Shown: positions 11,458 to 21,094 of the stretch, one piece after another
Layout of the letters: the number at the start of each line of letters is the position of its first letter
Position numbering within the stretch: position 1 is the first letter of the stretch
Source: Nelumbo lutea
Taxonomy: Eukaryota > Streptophyta > Magnoliopsida > Proteales > Nelumbonaceae
DNA length: 64,000 bases
NCBI GenBank assembly: GCA_022828595.1
Contig: JAKGHH010000001.1
Span: 125,934,999 to 125,998,998 of the forward strand
Direction: 5' to 3'
Program-made: the position numbers and the translations under genes
The notes under the pieces: model-generated
The model's input: the letters and a program-made list of their open reading frames with translations, nothing else
Databases searched by the model: none
Told to the model about the DNA's origin: nothing

Positions 11458-11690
11458 CGGTCATAACTTTTCTAGATTTATTAAAGTGACAAGATGTTGA
11501 TCTTATTTGGAGGGTAATTGAAAAACATTCTTAATAATGTCAAACTTAAGCAAAACAATAATTCTAGAAACTTTATGACAAAACTATTTAAACTACTGAC
11601 CTTGTCAATGCACCAAAATTGTAGACCTATTAATCTGGACCTCCTTATAGATTGCTTAAACTTGTGGGACTCAGGAGCTTGTTAGGAGCC
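11458..11690. other. Intronic spacer between LINE-A and Copia-B
   Basis: Nothing recognisable. It is present in both haplotype copies (second copy ~20871-21095). Confidence 0.4.
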
Positions 11691-12094
11691 ACCTAACTCG
11701 GAAGCTCTCTTTGAGGTGAAGCTCTTGCTCCTACAGAAAATTATGTAGAGAAAATGAAGGGCTAAGATCAGAACCATTCCATTTATTGGGCATTGATGAC
11801 TTTTTATATTGAGCACAGGATTGAGCAACAGTTTTGATCTTATTGCTTTTGTTGTAACTAACTGCTGACATAGACTTCTAGAATGTACTTGCTTGTTAGG
11901 AGGCAACGGGTGCTTGGTGGTGGACTTAGGTGGAATTTTGGGGAATAGATTCATCGGACCCGGAAAAAACAGAATAGATTCAAAGAAGTTAACATCAAGG
12001 CACACAAAGGAATGTCGAGAACTGGGGTTATAACACTTGTACCCTTTTTGGGTTCGAGAATAGCTAAGGAAGATACACTTAGTGGATCATGCAT

Positions 12095-13210
12095 CTAATT
12101 TGTCCACTCCTGGTCATTATGAACAAAACATACACACCCAAAAACCTTGGGAGTAAAGGGAAAAGGAGATAAGGTAGGAAACAAAGTGGTGAAAGGAGAA
12201 TGACCTTCAAGGATGGGTGTGGGAATCCAGTTAATGAGGAAACAAGATGTAAGTACAGCATCACTCAAAAAACGTTTGGATACATTCATATGATGCAAAA
12301 AGGACTGAGCAATTTCCAAAAGATGGCAGTTCTTTCTCTTAGCCACCCCATTTTGTTGTGGTATGTAGGTACATAAAGTTTGATAGATAATGTCATGTTT
12401 CAAATACTCTTGAAGCAGTGTATACAAGTATTCGTGACCATTATAAGAACGAAGAATCTTAATGTGTACACCAAATTTGTTGCGAATTTTAGCATAAAAT
12501 TTTTGGAAAATGGAAAACAATTCACTCATTTCTTTCATTAGGTAAATCCACGCCATCCTTGAATAATCATCAACAAAAATAACAAAGTATTTGTAACCAC
12601 TGTATGACACTATTTTGTTTGAACCCCAAATATCTGAATGAACTAGAGAAAAAAGGACTTGACATATGATTATCAACCCTAGGACTAAAGGGAACACAGT
12701 GATGTTTCCCCAACTGACATGACTCAAATCCAAAACAGAAAGACGACTCAACGACGGAATAAGTGACTTCAGTGCTTTAAGCAATGGATGACTAAATCTA
12801 CAGTGCCATTGGAGAGGAGAAACAGATGTCTAAAGAGCTGTTGACGAACCACCACCACCATCAAGATAATACAGTCCGCCATGTTCATGCCCTCCACAAA
12901 TCTTCATCCCCGTCTTGAGATCCTAAAAAACACAAGAAGAAGGGTAAAGGGTGACAGAGCAATTAAGAGACTTGGTTAGCTTACTAACAAACATAAGATT
13001 AAAAGGGAATTTGGGAACATACAAAACTAAGGATAGGGATAAAGGGTATATGTCAACATTACCAACACCACGAATGGAGGATGTGAAACCATAAGCAAGA
13101 GCAACAGAATATGATGTGAAACACTGTGAAAGGGAGGAAAAACATACCTGGAGTCCCAATCATATGATCAGAAACTCCAGAGACAATAATCCAGGAGGTG
13201 GGTTTGGATG
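12095..13210 (-). pseudogene. Copia-B protease-integrase (left copy)
   Basis: The protease site reads WIIVSGVSDHM, so the catalytic Asp of D-S-G is Val. CVF is followed by an in-frame TAG then DL (~12924); the right copy has CAG there. Integrase keeps HSDIWG but has RSYNGHEY (Asp to Tyr) and NGVAKRKN (Glu to Lys), so two of the three DDE residues are lost. It ends at KVFGCVCFVHNDQEWTN and a frameshift. Confidence 0.8.
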
Positions 13211-13349
13211 CCAGACAAGTCATACCTGAATGTGCGTGAATAGTTGTATTCTGTCGAGAGGTGGCATGGATAAACCGCTCATACTCATCACGTGGGACAC
13301 TCATCATCTCCTTCCCAGAGACATCCGTAGATGTAGAGGGCATCTGATC

Positions 13350-14290
13350 ATCTTGTTGGATATCCTATCTTGAACTACCATCACTGGCCATTGCATGATT
13401 TGCCCAAGTTGAAGGTGGGCCATGCAAATCATAACAAAAGTTAATGGTGTGCCCTTTCATACCACAATATGTACACCTCCTCGGACCATTACTACGCCCT
13501 TGCCATGAGCTCCTGAATTTCGACCTTCAACACGTCCACCACCACAAGATCATACATGGATCCACTACTACTCCTCGAGCTCCACCTCTAACACCACGGC
13601 CTCCCCTTCTCGTCATTGCAAAGATAGACCTGTCAAAGATATTAGAATTCTCTGTGGGCCCAACAAAAATCCTCCGAAGATGGACAAACACCTGTTCTAG
13701 AGATGGAAGGGCTGACCCTCCTAGTACCTATGCTCTCACTGTTCATATTCAGATTTCAGCCCTACTAAAAATCTATTCACATCTATTTTTTCTCTCTGTT
13801 GTTGCTGAATCTTAACATCAAAAGTGAGGGGATGGTATACATTCAACTCATTACAAAGGTTCCTCATGCTAGCATAGTACTCATCAAGACTCTGATTACC
13901 CTGTTGCAAATTAAAATATTCCTGATAAAGTTGATATACTCTAGTAATATTGTCTTGTTCTGAGTACAATTTCTTGGCATGGTCCCAAATCTCCTTGGTT
14001 GTATCTAGGAACATAAAATTCACATTAATCTTGGGTTCTATACTATTCCATAGCCATGTCATAATTTGTGCACCTTTTTGTTCTCAATCACTATACTCCT
14101 GAGAGTCAACGAGATGTTTTCTTCTCTTGAATGCTTCACTTCCTTCTTAGTTCTGAGAAAAGCCTAGATAGATTTCGCCCAAGGCACATAATTCTCCCCA
14201 TTCAATTTGATAGAAGTCATCTGAACATTCAAGTAGTCGGTGGGAACCATAACACTAGATTTGTGTTCACTACTGTCTCCCATATCTGAA
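13350..14290 (-). pseudogene. Copia-B gag (left copy)
   Basis: Reading right to left: MGDSSEHKSSVMVPTDYLNV begins about 14285. Then MTWLWNSIEPKINVNFMFLD, LYQEYFNLQQGNQSLDEYYA and a CCHC knuckle (CTHCGMKGHTINFC) near 13470. Several stops and shifts interrupt it. This is the UBN2-type gag of plant Copia. Confidence 0.75.
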
Positions 14291-14786
14291 TTCCTTTTTT
14301 TTTTCCATATATCAAACTTCTAAATCACTTTTCACCACACTGCACACTAGTGAAACCACCTACAGTCACAATTTTCAGCAATACCTGCCGCTGATTTCTT
14401 CACTTTCAGCACAAAGCTACCACACAACTACCTGAATACACACCATAGCACTAGAAACTCACCAACCACTCAATTCGCACTGAAACACACATATGTCCCA
14501 CCTATTTGATCACCAAAAACCAACCTAACACTCGACTGTCCACTGCACCACCCGAAACAGCCCCCTTCGTACCATCAATTAGAGGGCTTCCCACAAACCA
14601 CCACAAACACCCACTAAACTACTGACAGGAGGCATGAAAACCTCCAAAGGGAAAGGGCAATCACTCTTTTTCAGCCCTTTTCCCTATCTCCAATGGATGA
14701 TGAAGAAAACTGTAAAACCCTAGGCTGAATGGCGATAGAACAGAATTCTGGGCAGATCTGATTTTGTCACAATCGCTCTGATACCA

Positions 14787-15099
14787 TGATAAAGTTCAGA
14801 CCTGCACTAGAATTCCGTTAGAACTAGAGGAAGATAAGAGGGGATAGAAGAGAGAAGAAGAGAAGAGAAGAAAGGAGAAGGAGAAAACTGGTTAGAACAA
14901 AAGAGGAAAAGTCTCTCTCTAGTCGGCCAGGTTATATTTATAGTTTTTTACTAATAAATAAAACAAAAGACTATTATGTCCCTACTTAAGTATGGGACAC
15001 ATCACTTAACATAAACATTACACATCATCTTAAACATAAATAGAAGGACTAAACTACCCCTATACAGTCGACACTAACATTAATATTATGTTTTTATCA
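14787..15099 (-). repeat. Copia-B LTR (left copy)
   Basis: 313 bp with terminal TGATAA and TTATCA. One edge abuts the tRNA-Met primer-site complement gctctgatacca at 14775-14786. The matching LTR in the right copy is 24172-24485. Confidence 0.8.
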
Positions 15100-15160
15100 G
15101 AGCCTTGTATGTCTCATAAAGTGAAAACACCCAATGCAGATGTGTAAAAAGGGAGAGGAG

Positions 15161-15655
15161 TCATTGAAGAAAAATGCGGTAATATGGCCAGAAAGGATTA
15201 ATGAAAATGATGGGAAGAGGAAGTGTGTTAAGGTCATTCTTAATGCAGTTAAAAGATTTAGGTACCAGAAAAATTACCAAACTGTGTGAGTTTCAAAGGT
15301 TTTTGCTAGATTAAGGGGAGACCTATTTGGGGTTGGAATTAATAAAAGGGTGAAGAAGACAAGAAGAGCTATGAAGAGAAAAAATAGATTTATTTTTCTA
15401 CAGATGAAGGTTTGAAGTGAAAGTTATTGTTATCTGCATGTGGTAAGGGGTTTTGATGGGTGGTTTTCTTGGTTGGGCTCTGGGAAAGATGGGAGGGGCT
15501 TTGGTTGCATAATTTTGGGTTCTGTATGTGGGAGATTTTAAGAGTTTAATTGGGTTTAATCTGTAATTGATGGTTGTTTGGGTGATGCCTTATCACCTAT
15601 TGTAATCCTTGTTATTTTCTTCTTTATTTATCTTCAAAAAAAAATCATTGAAGAA
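15161..15655 (+). mobile_element. 5'-truncated LINE scrap with 11-bp target duplication
   Basis: TCATTGAAGAA at 15161-15171 recurs at 15645-15655. Between them are 473 bases ending in tatcttcaaaaaaaaa, a LINE-like 3' end. No coding motif remains. The right-copy counterpart is 24547-25039. Confidence 0.65.
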
Positions 15656-16159
15656 GAAATCAAATTCTTTTAATTCCTAGACTGGTGGAAATTTGATAAT
15701 TGTTTTGTTAATTTGAATTTGATTAGTTTGAGATTTTTTTTTATTTTTTCCTTTTAGTCTTAGAGGGTCATAATAACTTAATGTATCTTTTATAGATAGT
15801 TTTAGAATTTTGAAGTGTTATGGTAATAATCATGTCATTTTTCTAGGGGTCAGGACTTGCCTGTTCTATATGATTTTGATGTCATTATATAGGCTGTTGA
15901 ATTATCTATTTATCTATTCCATGTCCTATCAAATTACGATCTTGTAAATCTGACATGTATTTGGGGGGTGGGGTCTACCTTAGATTTGTCTTTTGGGTAT
16001 TTAGTTTTACTATGGTTACTAATGAGTATTTCAAGTTGTATTATGATTTTGATTCCATTTCATCTGTCCTTATGGGTCATTTATGTTTATTAGATCCTAT
16101 GTAATTAGGAGTCAATAAAAGGGAGATCCTTGCCCTTGTCTTGAGTCATTAAATAGTCA
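15656..16159. other. MORC intron, nothing recognised
   Basis: AT-rich intronic sequence with no motif. The same sequence is in the right copy at ~25040-25538. Confidence 0.4.
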
Positions 16160-16386
16160 TTTTTTTTATAGGAAACGGTAACTTTCATTAGATAAAAGCA
16201 GAAGAAACAATTGTCACCTTCCAAAGTAAAAAGTGACCCCTGAATAACAAATATCTTACAACACTGCCATACACAAAACCTCCCGATTCACCCCTTGTTT
16301 TGCTAGGTTGTCAGCTAAAGCATTTGCTGACCTCCTAGACCAATACACTTTTGCACCCAACTCCCTTGTAAGGCTCAATAATTAAA
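16160..16386 (-). mobile_element. LINE 3' end with RNase H tail (-)
   Basis: Poly-T at 16160 marks the reversed poly-A. On the minus strand the end of a LINE RNase H is readable (VYWSRRSANALADNLAKQGV). Only ~225 bases remain. The counterpart is at 25539-25766. Confidence 0.7.
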
Positions 16387-16944
16387 AACCAGAAGAATTG
16401 ATTTGATGAATAGAAGTTTGGTGAATTTTGGTTGTAACCAGATACATATGTTTCTTTCCTCTAATTTCTTCTTGAGAAATCTTCACTTCACCTCACAAAT
16501 TTTTATATGTTTGCTGATTTTAGTTAACAAAACCTCTACCTATGATACAGTACTTCCCCTTTGTATTGTGTCAAATTCTCCCATCTGTCACTATTCCCAA
16601 CTGTACAAACAGATAGAAGAAAGGGGAATTTTGAGATTCCCCTATCTCAAATTCCCCCTTGTATATTCTAACAGCAAGGCTGCTTCTCTTTCTTCCTAAT
16701 TTTTGAGTGTTTCATTGATGAAATCTAATTTTTCATTCTTTGGTGAGAGTGGGAAGTAAGCTCTCTACTTGCTTCTCAATCTTTATTCTTCATCCTTAAT
16801 TACCCTAGTCACCTTCCTTCACCCTAGAGAGCCTGCTGTTAGATCTGAAAGTTGTAGGAACCCTATGTGTCTGCCATGAACCCTGCTTTTCCCTGGGAAG
16901 AGCCTGATGCAGGGAAACAGGCTCCATTGGGTGTCTCCATTGCG
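16387..16944. other. MORC intron, nothing recognised
   Basis: It holds a 98-codon open frame at 16403-16699 that also exists in the right copy (25782-26078). That only reflects the duplication, and it has no motif. I do not call a gene. Confidence 0.4.
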
Positions 16945-17079
16945 ACCTGGGTGACCATGATTCAAATCTTGGAAACAGCCTCTCTGTATGTGCAGGGGTG
17001 GGTATGGCTGCAGACATCTGTCCTTTCCCAGGCCCTGCATTGGCGGGAGCCTTGTGCACTGGGATGCTCTTTTTTTTTT
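16945..17079 (+). mobile_element. Au-like SINE (left copy)
   Basis: GATTCAAATC (box B-like), ggaaacagcctctctgt, gcaggggtgggtatggctgc, ttcccaggccctgcattgg, cgggagccttgtgcactggg and a T-run at 17068-17079 follow in the order of the Au SINE known from many flowering plants. This SINE family ends in poly-T rather than poly-A. The box A end is degenerate, so the left border is approximate. The right-copy counterpart is 26321-26454. Confidence 0.72.
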
Positions 17080-17355
17080 GATAGGTGATGGTAGGAAGGC
17101 CTCTTTTCTTCTTCACTCATATCACTTGTGTTCACAAAGGTTAACTGTGTAATATCATGTACTTTTTTTTCATATCATACTTATTGTTTGTTTTATAACA
17201 CATCTCACAATTACTTAATGAGCTTAATGGTGATTTTTCCAAACTGATCAATGATCTTGATGTCTCTTTGAATTATGCTGCACTTAGTCAGTTAGTTGTA
17301 CTGTACCTGTAGTGCACTAATCTCTTATGCATACACATGAATGCATGGGTTCCAG

Positions 17356-17434
17356 ATTTGCCATGGTGCAACTTATTTGAAGGTGGATAAAATCAACAAT
17401 GTAAAAGATAATTCTCCTGCTTTACTTTTCCAAG
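17356..17434 (+). CDS. MORC1: MORC exon 2 (left copy)
   Basis: The exon is 79 bases between ttccag and gtatgtg. It starts in phase 0 and reads ICHGATYLKVDKINNVKDNS followed by PALLFQ, then one base of a split Asp codon. This matches the beta strand between the N-box and the DxGxG motif in plant MORCs. Intron 1 (7289-17355) is about 10 kb and contains LINE-A and Copia-B. A second, frameshifted copy of this exon sits at 26732-26811. Confidence 0.88.
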
Positions 17435-17529
17435 GTATGTGATATGGAATTCCATTCTTAGAGAATTGGTAGGTATATTTGATCTCATCTTATAAATAAT
17501 AATAATAATATTTGCACTGTTCCTTGCAG

Positions 17530-17619
17530 ATAATGGAGGGGGAATGGATCCTGAAAGCATGCGGAAATGTATGAGCTTGGGGTACTCTTCAAAGAAGTCA
17601 AAGGCAACTATTGGACAAT
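17530..17619 (+). CDS. MORC1: MORC exon 3 (left copy), DNGGGMDP motif
   Basis: The exon is 90 bases, separated from exon 2 by a 95-base intron. It completes the Asp codon and reads DNGGGMDPESMRKCMSLGYS then SKKSKATIGQ, ending with the first base of a Tyr codon. DNGGGM is the G1 box that contacts adenine, and the downstream SLGYSSKKS is typical of MORC1/2 proteins. The donor is ACAAT|GTAATT. The exon tail and this donor are repeated 172 bases downstream (see the tandem repeat at 17610). Confidence 0.9.
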
Positions 17620-17955
17620 GTAATTTTCTGGGGCATGTGGTGTCATTAACTTGCAATTAGGTTTGAAGAAGTAGTGGAACCTTCGATGAAAATTTGTCTA
17701 CCCATGGTTTCATTTTCAAGGTTCTGGTTTTTGAGCCAACTTCTAATTTGACATGAATAAAGCACTGGCCTTTTGACTACCATTGGACAATGTAATTCTC
17801 TTGGGCATGTACTGTCATTAGCTTGCAGTTAGGTTTGATCTGATGTAGAAGTATTAGAACCTTTACTGAAATTTTGTCTACCCATATCTTCATTGTCAAG
17901 GTTCTGGTCTTAAACCAACTACTAACTTGACATGAATAATGTAGTGGCCTTTTTA
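17610..17955. repeat. 172-bp tandem duplication that includes an exon tail and donor site
   Basis: Unit 1 starts at attggacaat|gtaattttc (17610, the end of exon 3) and unit 2 at attggacaat|gtaattctc (17782). Both continue with gggcatgt, tcattagcttgcagttaggt-like, gtctacccat, aaggttctggt and gacatgaataa. Identity by eye is ~85%. Both haplotype copies carry it, so it predates their split. It creates a decoy donor 172 bases downstream of the true one. Confidence 0.82.
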
Positions 17956-18359
17956 CCATGTAATAGATATCTAGCCAACAAATAAAATTTCAGCAACCAC
18001 AGACCAAATACAACTAATATGTATCAAATGGAATTATTTGATTGTTTCTGGTAATGATAACTGTGCTATTATTTCATGGTAATTGATAAACTAGCTTGCA
18101 AAAACTAGTCTTAGAGAAGACCCTGGCTATCAATGTTTTCTTCAAATGGTGGGGTTAGGTGATAGAACAAGCATTTAAACAGGAAAGTTTATCTCTTCTA
18201 TGTCATATGACCTCATTGACAAACTACTTTGTTTAAACTTGACGAGAATTACAAATAAATACATACAAGCAAAATAACAAATTATTATGCTAATACTTTT
18301 TTTTTTATATTGTTTATAATTTCTTGTTTTGTCATATGTGCTTTTTATGGTAAACTTAT
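17956..18359. other. MORC intron 3, nothing recognised
   Basis: AT-rich sequence between the tandem duplication and a solo LTR. No motif seen. Confidence 0.4.
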
Positions 18360-18560
18360 TGTTTTCTTGGTAAAATACCAGTAAAAAGTCAGAACAGAGA
18401 GAAGAGAGGAGAGAAAAAAGATTTGGAGTCAAAAAACGTTGGCTGGCGGTGCCAGCTTCTTATATATATTTTAGGGTGACCCAAGTATAATAAAAAGAAA
18501 GGAAAAATTACATATGTGCCCCTGCGGCACTAAACTGCTGAATTTTGTACAGTTTTAACA
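18360..18560 (-). mobile_element. Solo LTR related to Copia-D (left copy)
   Basis: 201 bp starting tgttttcttggtaaaa and ending gttttaaca. In reverse it aligns with the Copia-D LTRs (shared cttggtaaa, ggtgccagc, gtgacc..tataata, attacatatgtg, ggcactaaac). No clean target duplication is left. The counterpart is 27738-27938. Confidence 0.65.
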
Positions 18561-18581
18561 CATTATGAAAGAGAGAGAAAC

Positions 18582-20548
18582 AAAAGAAAAACAGCCTTTT
18601 GAAATGAAAGGACTGTTTAAAATATTGCAGAAATTGATTGAAAGTAGTAGAAATCAGGTTTCAAGAAGAGAGAAGAGGAAGAAGGTGGCGGCAATAAGGG
18701 TGCAGAGAGAGGTCGAACATAATCTCCTTTTACACCCTTAATCCCATTTCATTAACTTAATCTTTAGTAATTTATAGAGAGGCCCCTGGTTGGGCAGAAA
18801 ATTAAAAAAACATAACATAAGAGAAATAAAGGCCCATTACAGCAAAGAACATAAAAAGATAAAAATGGACTAACAGCTTATGGGCCATTCGGCCCATCTT
18901 CTCTAAACTCCCCCTCAAGCTGAGCATAGATGTCAATCATGCCCAACTTGCCAGTGTCATGCTGAAGTTTAGCCTTGGGAATGCCCTTGGTGAGGAAATC
19001 AGCTAACTGTCCTTCAGAAGTGATGAAAGGTAGGCACACTTCTCCAGAAGCCACTCTTTCTCGAATGAAGTGTCTATCAACTTCAATATGTTTGGTTCTG
19101 TCATATTGCACTGGATTGTGAGCAATGTTGATGGCAGCCTGATTATCACAATATAACATCAATGGCTTATCATGCTCAATACCCAGTTCCTCCATCAAGG
19201 ATTGAAGCCATAGTAGTTCAGAAACTCCATGAGCCATGGCTCTGTATTTAACTTCGGCTGAAGATCTGGCAACAACTGATTGTTTCTTGCTTCTCCAAGA
19301 GACAATATTACCTGCCACCAAGCTACAGTATCCAAAGGTAGATCTTCTATCATCAATACTTCTGGCCCAATCAGCATCATTATAGGCTTCAAGTTTCATA
19401 TGACCATACCTTAGCAAATAGAATTCCTTTTCTAGGAGAACCTTTCAAATAACACAGAATTTGCTCTACTACTGCCATGTTAGTGTCCCTGGAGCATGCA
19501 TGAACTGACTAATGCAACTTACAGTATATGCAATGTCTGGCCGAGTCATGCATAGATAGAGAAGTTTTCCCAAGTAGCCTCTGGAAGACTCCCTTATCTT
19601 TCAACAATACTCCATCTGAGCTAGAAAGTTTATGACTCATATCAATAGGAGTAGCAACTGGTTTAACATCCATCTTCCCTGTTTCAGAGAGCAAGTCAAG
19701 TACATACTTTCGCTGAGAGATAAGGATCCCATTCTTTGATCAAACAACTTCTATGCCAAGAAAGTATATTAATTCCCCCAGATCTTTGATCTCAAATTCT
19801 GTATGAAGGAAATATTTAAGATCATGAATCCCTGATACATCATTACCAGTTACAACAATATATCAACATACACAATCAGGTAAATTGCCAAAGATCCTCT
19901 CCTCTTCACAAAGAGGGTATGATTAGACGGAGTCTGTACATAGCCAAAGTTAACAAGGGCAGCCCTAAACCTTTCAAACCATGCCTAGGGGACTGTTTAA
20001 GTCTATAAAGAATTTTTTTCAGCTTGCAGACTTTCCTTTCATATTTGTTTCATACATTCCTGGAGGAAGAGACATATAGACCTCTTCATGTAACTCTCCA
20101 TTCAGAAATGCATTCTTTACATTCAGCTGGTAAATTGGCCAGTCTGAGTGAGCAGCCAGAGATGAAAGAACTCTCAAAGAACTCATCTTGGCAGTAGGAG
20201 CAAAGGTCTCTAGATAGTCAATCCCATAAGTCTGTGTATAACCTTTTGCAACCAGCCTAGCCTTATACCTTTCAATGGTGCCATAAGCATGATATTTGAT
20301 GGTAAAAAAACCCACTTACAACCTACTAGTTCCTTCCTTTCACGTAAATCAACCACTTCCCAAGTGTCATTCTTGTGTAGGGCATCAATTTCTATTTCTC
20401 ATAGCATCCCTCCATTCTGGAATAGTAAGAGCTTTTGACACAGACCTGGGTATTGGGTTAGAAGCAACAGAAGAAAGATAGCCAAAATATGAAGGAGAGA
20501 GCAAACTATAAGAAAGGTGTTTGGAAATGCAATGTGTAGTACACTTCC
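18582..20548 (-). mobile_element. Copia-C, left copy, cut by the N gap (-)
   Basis: It holds the 3' LTR (18582-18907), RNase H and part of RT of the element seen complete at 27960-37558, preceded by the same GAAAC (18577-18581). The contig ends in the middle of the RT. The YVDD region has a one-base loss (gttgatatattg), so the frame is broken here while the right copy reads YVDD. Confidence 0.85.
18878..19417 (-). pseudogene. Copia-C RNase H (left copy)
   Basis: A 179-codon open frame: [84 protein letters not shown]. This is the Copia RNase H with the DNQAA and KHIE motifs. AEVKYRA has Val where AEAEYRA is usual, so one catalytic Glu is Lys. Confidence 0.8.
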
Positions 20549-20648
20549 NNNNNNNNNNNNNNNNNNNNNNNNNNNNNNNNNNNNNNNNNNNNNNNNNNNN
20601 NNNNNNNNNNNNNNNNNNNNNNNNNNNNNNNNNNNNNNNNNNNNNNNN
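20549..20648. other. Assembly gap of exactly 100 N
   Basis: Exactly 100 undetermined bases, the conventional size for a gap of unknown length. The sequence to its left is found again ending at 29940 and the sequence to its right is found again starting at 11244. The two contigs therefore overlap rather than abut. Confidence 0.98.
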
Positions 20649-20870
20649 CCAATACAAATGGGTAAAAAGAAGTGCGAACTCTTTGGCAGGTGGTCTAGCT
20701 AAACAAGGGTGAACAAACATTCTATTTTTTGGGTTGTCTTGTAATTTTTGTTCTTTTGATATTTAATGGTTGTTCTTGGGAGCTAAGATTGTTTAGCCTC
20801 CTTGCCCTGTAATTTTCTCATATTTTTAATATTAATTCAATCCATAGTTATTGATAAAAAAAAGGTCATA
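20649..20870 (+). mobile_element. LINE-A 3' tail (right copy)
   Basis: It begins abruptly at the gap inside the RNase H end (YKWVKRSANSLAGGLAKQG) and runs to attgataaaaaaaa. It is the allelic counterpart of 11244-11457, with a Gly for Asp change in DGLAKQ. Confidence 0.8.
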
Positions 20871-21094
20871 AATTTTCTAGATTTATTAAAGTGACAAGAT
20901 GTTGATCTTATTTTGAGGGTAATTGAAAAACATTCTTAATGATGTCAAAATTAAGCAAAACAATAATTCTAGAAACTTTATAACAAAACTATTTAAACTA
21001 TTGATCTTGTTAATTTACCAAAATCGTAGACCTATTAATCTAGACCTCCTTATAGATCGCTTAAACCTGTGGGACCCGTAGGAGCTTGTTAGTA

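Larger units (their letters stand above)
11691..15099 (-). mobile_element. Copia-B, left copy: decayed Ty1/Copia element (-)
   Basis: Read on the minus strand it has a 313-bp LTR (14787-15099, TGATAA..TTATCA), a primer site directly adjoining it (14775-14786, exact TGGTATCAGAGC in reverse), gag, protease and integrase. It ends near 11691 with no RT, RNase H or second LTR, so the 3' part is lost. The right copy is at 21095-24485. It is a different family from Copia-A/C. Confidence 0.82.
11244..20548. repeat. Left copy of a 9.3 kb duplicated block (end of left contig)
   Basis: It matches 20649-29940 base for base apart from scattered substitutions and small indels (by eye roughly 3-5%). It starts inside the LINE-A RNase H and ends at the N gap inside Copia-C reverse transcriptase. 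Every element in it recurs in the same order and orientation in the right copy, including two MORC exons. Confidence 0.92.

Noticed and set aside
11686..15104. GAGCC at 11686-11690 and at 15100-15104 as target duplication of Copia-B
   Set aside because: The left end of Copia-B is truncated (no LTR), and the right copy has tagcc instead of gagcc at the homologous place, so the match is probably chance.
16403..16699. A 98-codon open frame conserved in both copies (also 25782-26078) as a possible small gene
   Set aside because: Conservation is explained by the duplicated block. Composition is AT-rich, there is no motif, and it lies in a MORC intron.
16805..17116. Minus-strand frames of 73-103 codons around the Au-like SINE
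   Set aside because: They are translations of the SINE and its flank in the wrong frame, with no recognisable domain.
20385..20720. Frames running through the N gap (20385-20720)
   Set aside because: Undetermined bases prevent stops from appearing; these are artefacts of the gap.
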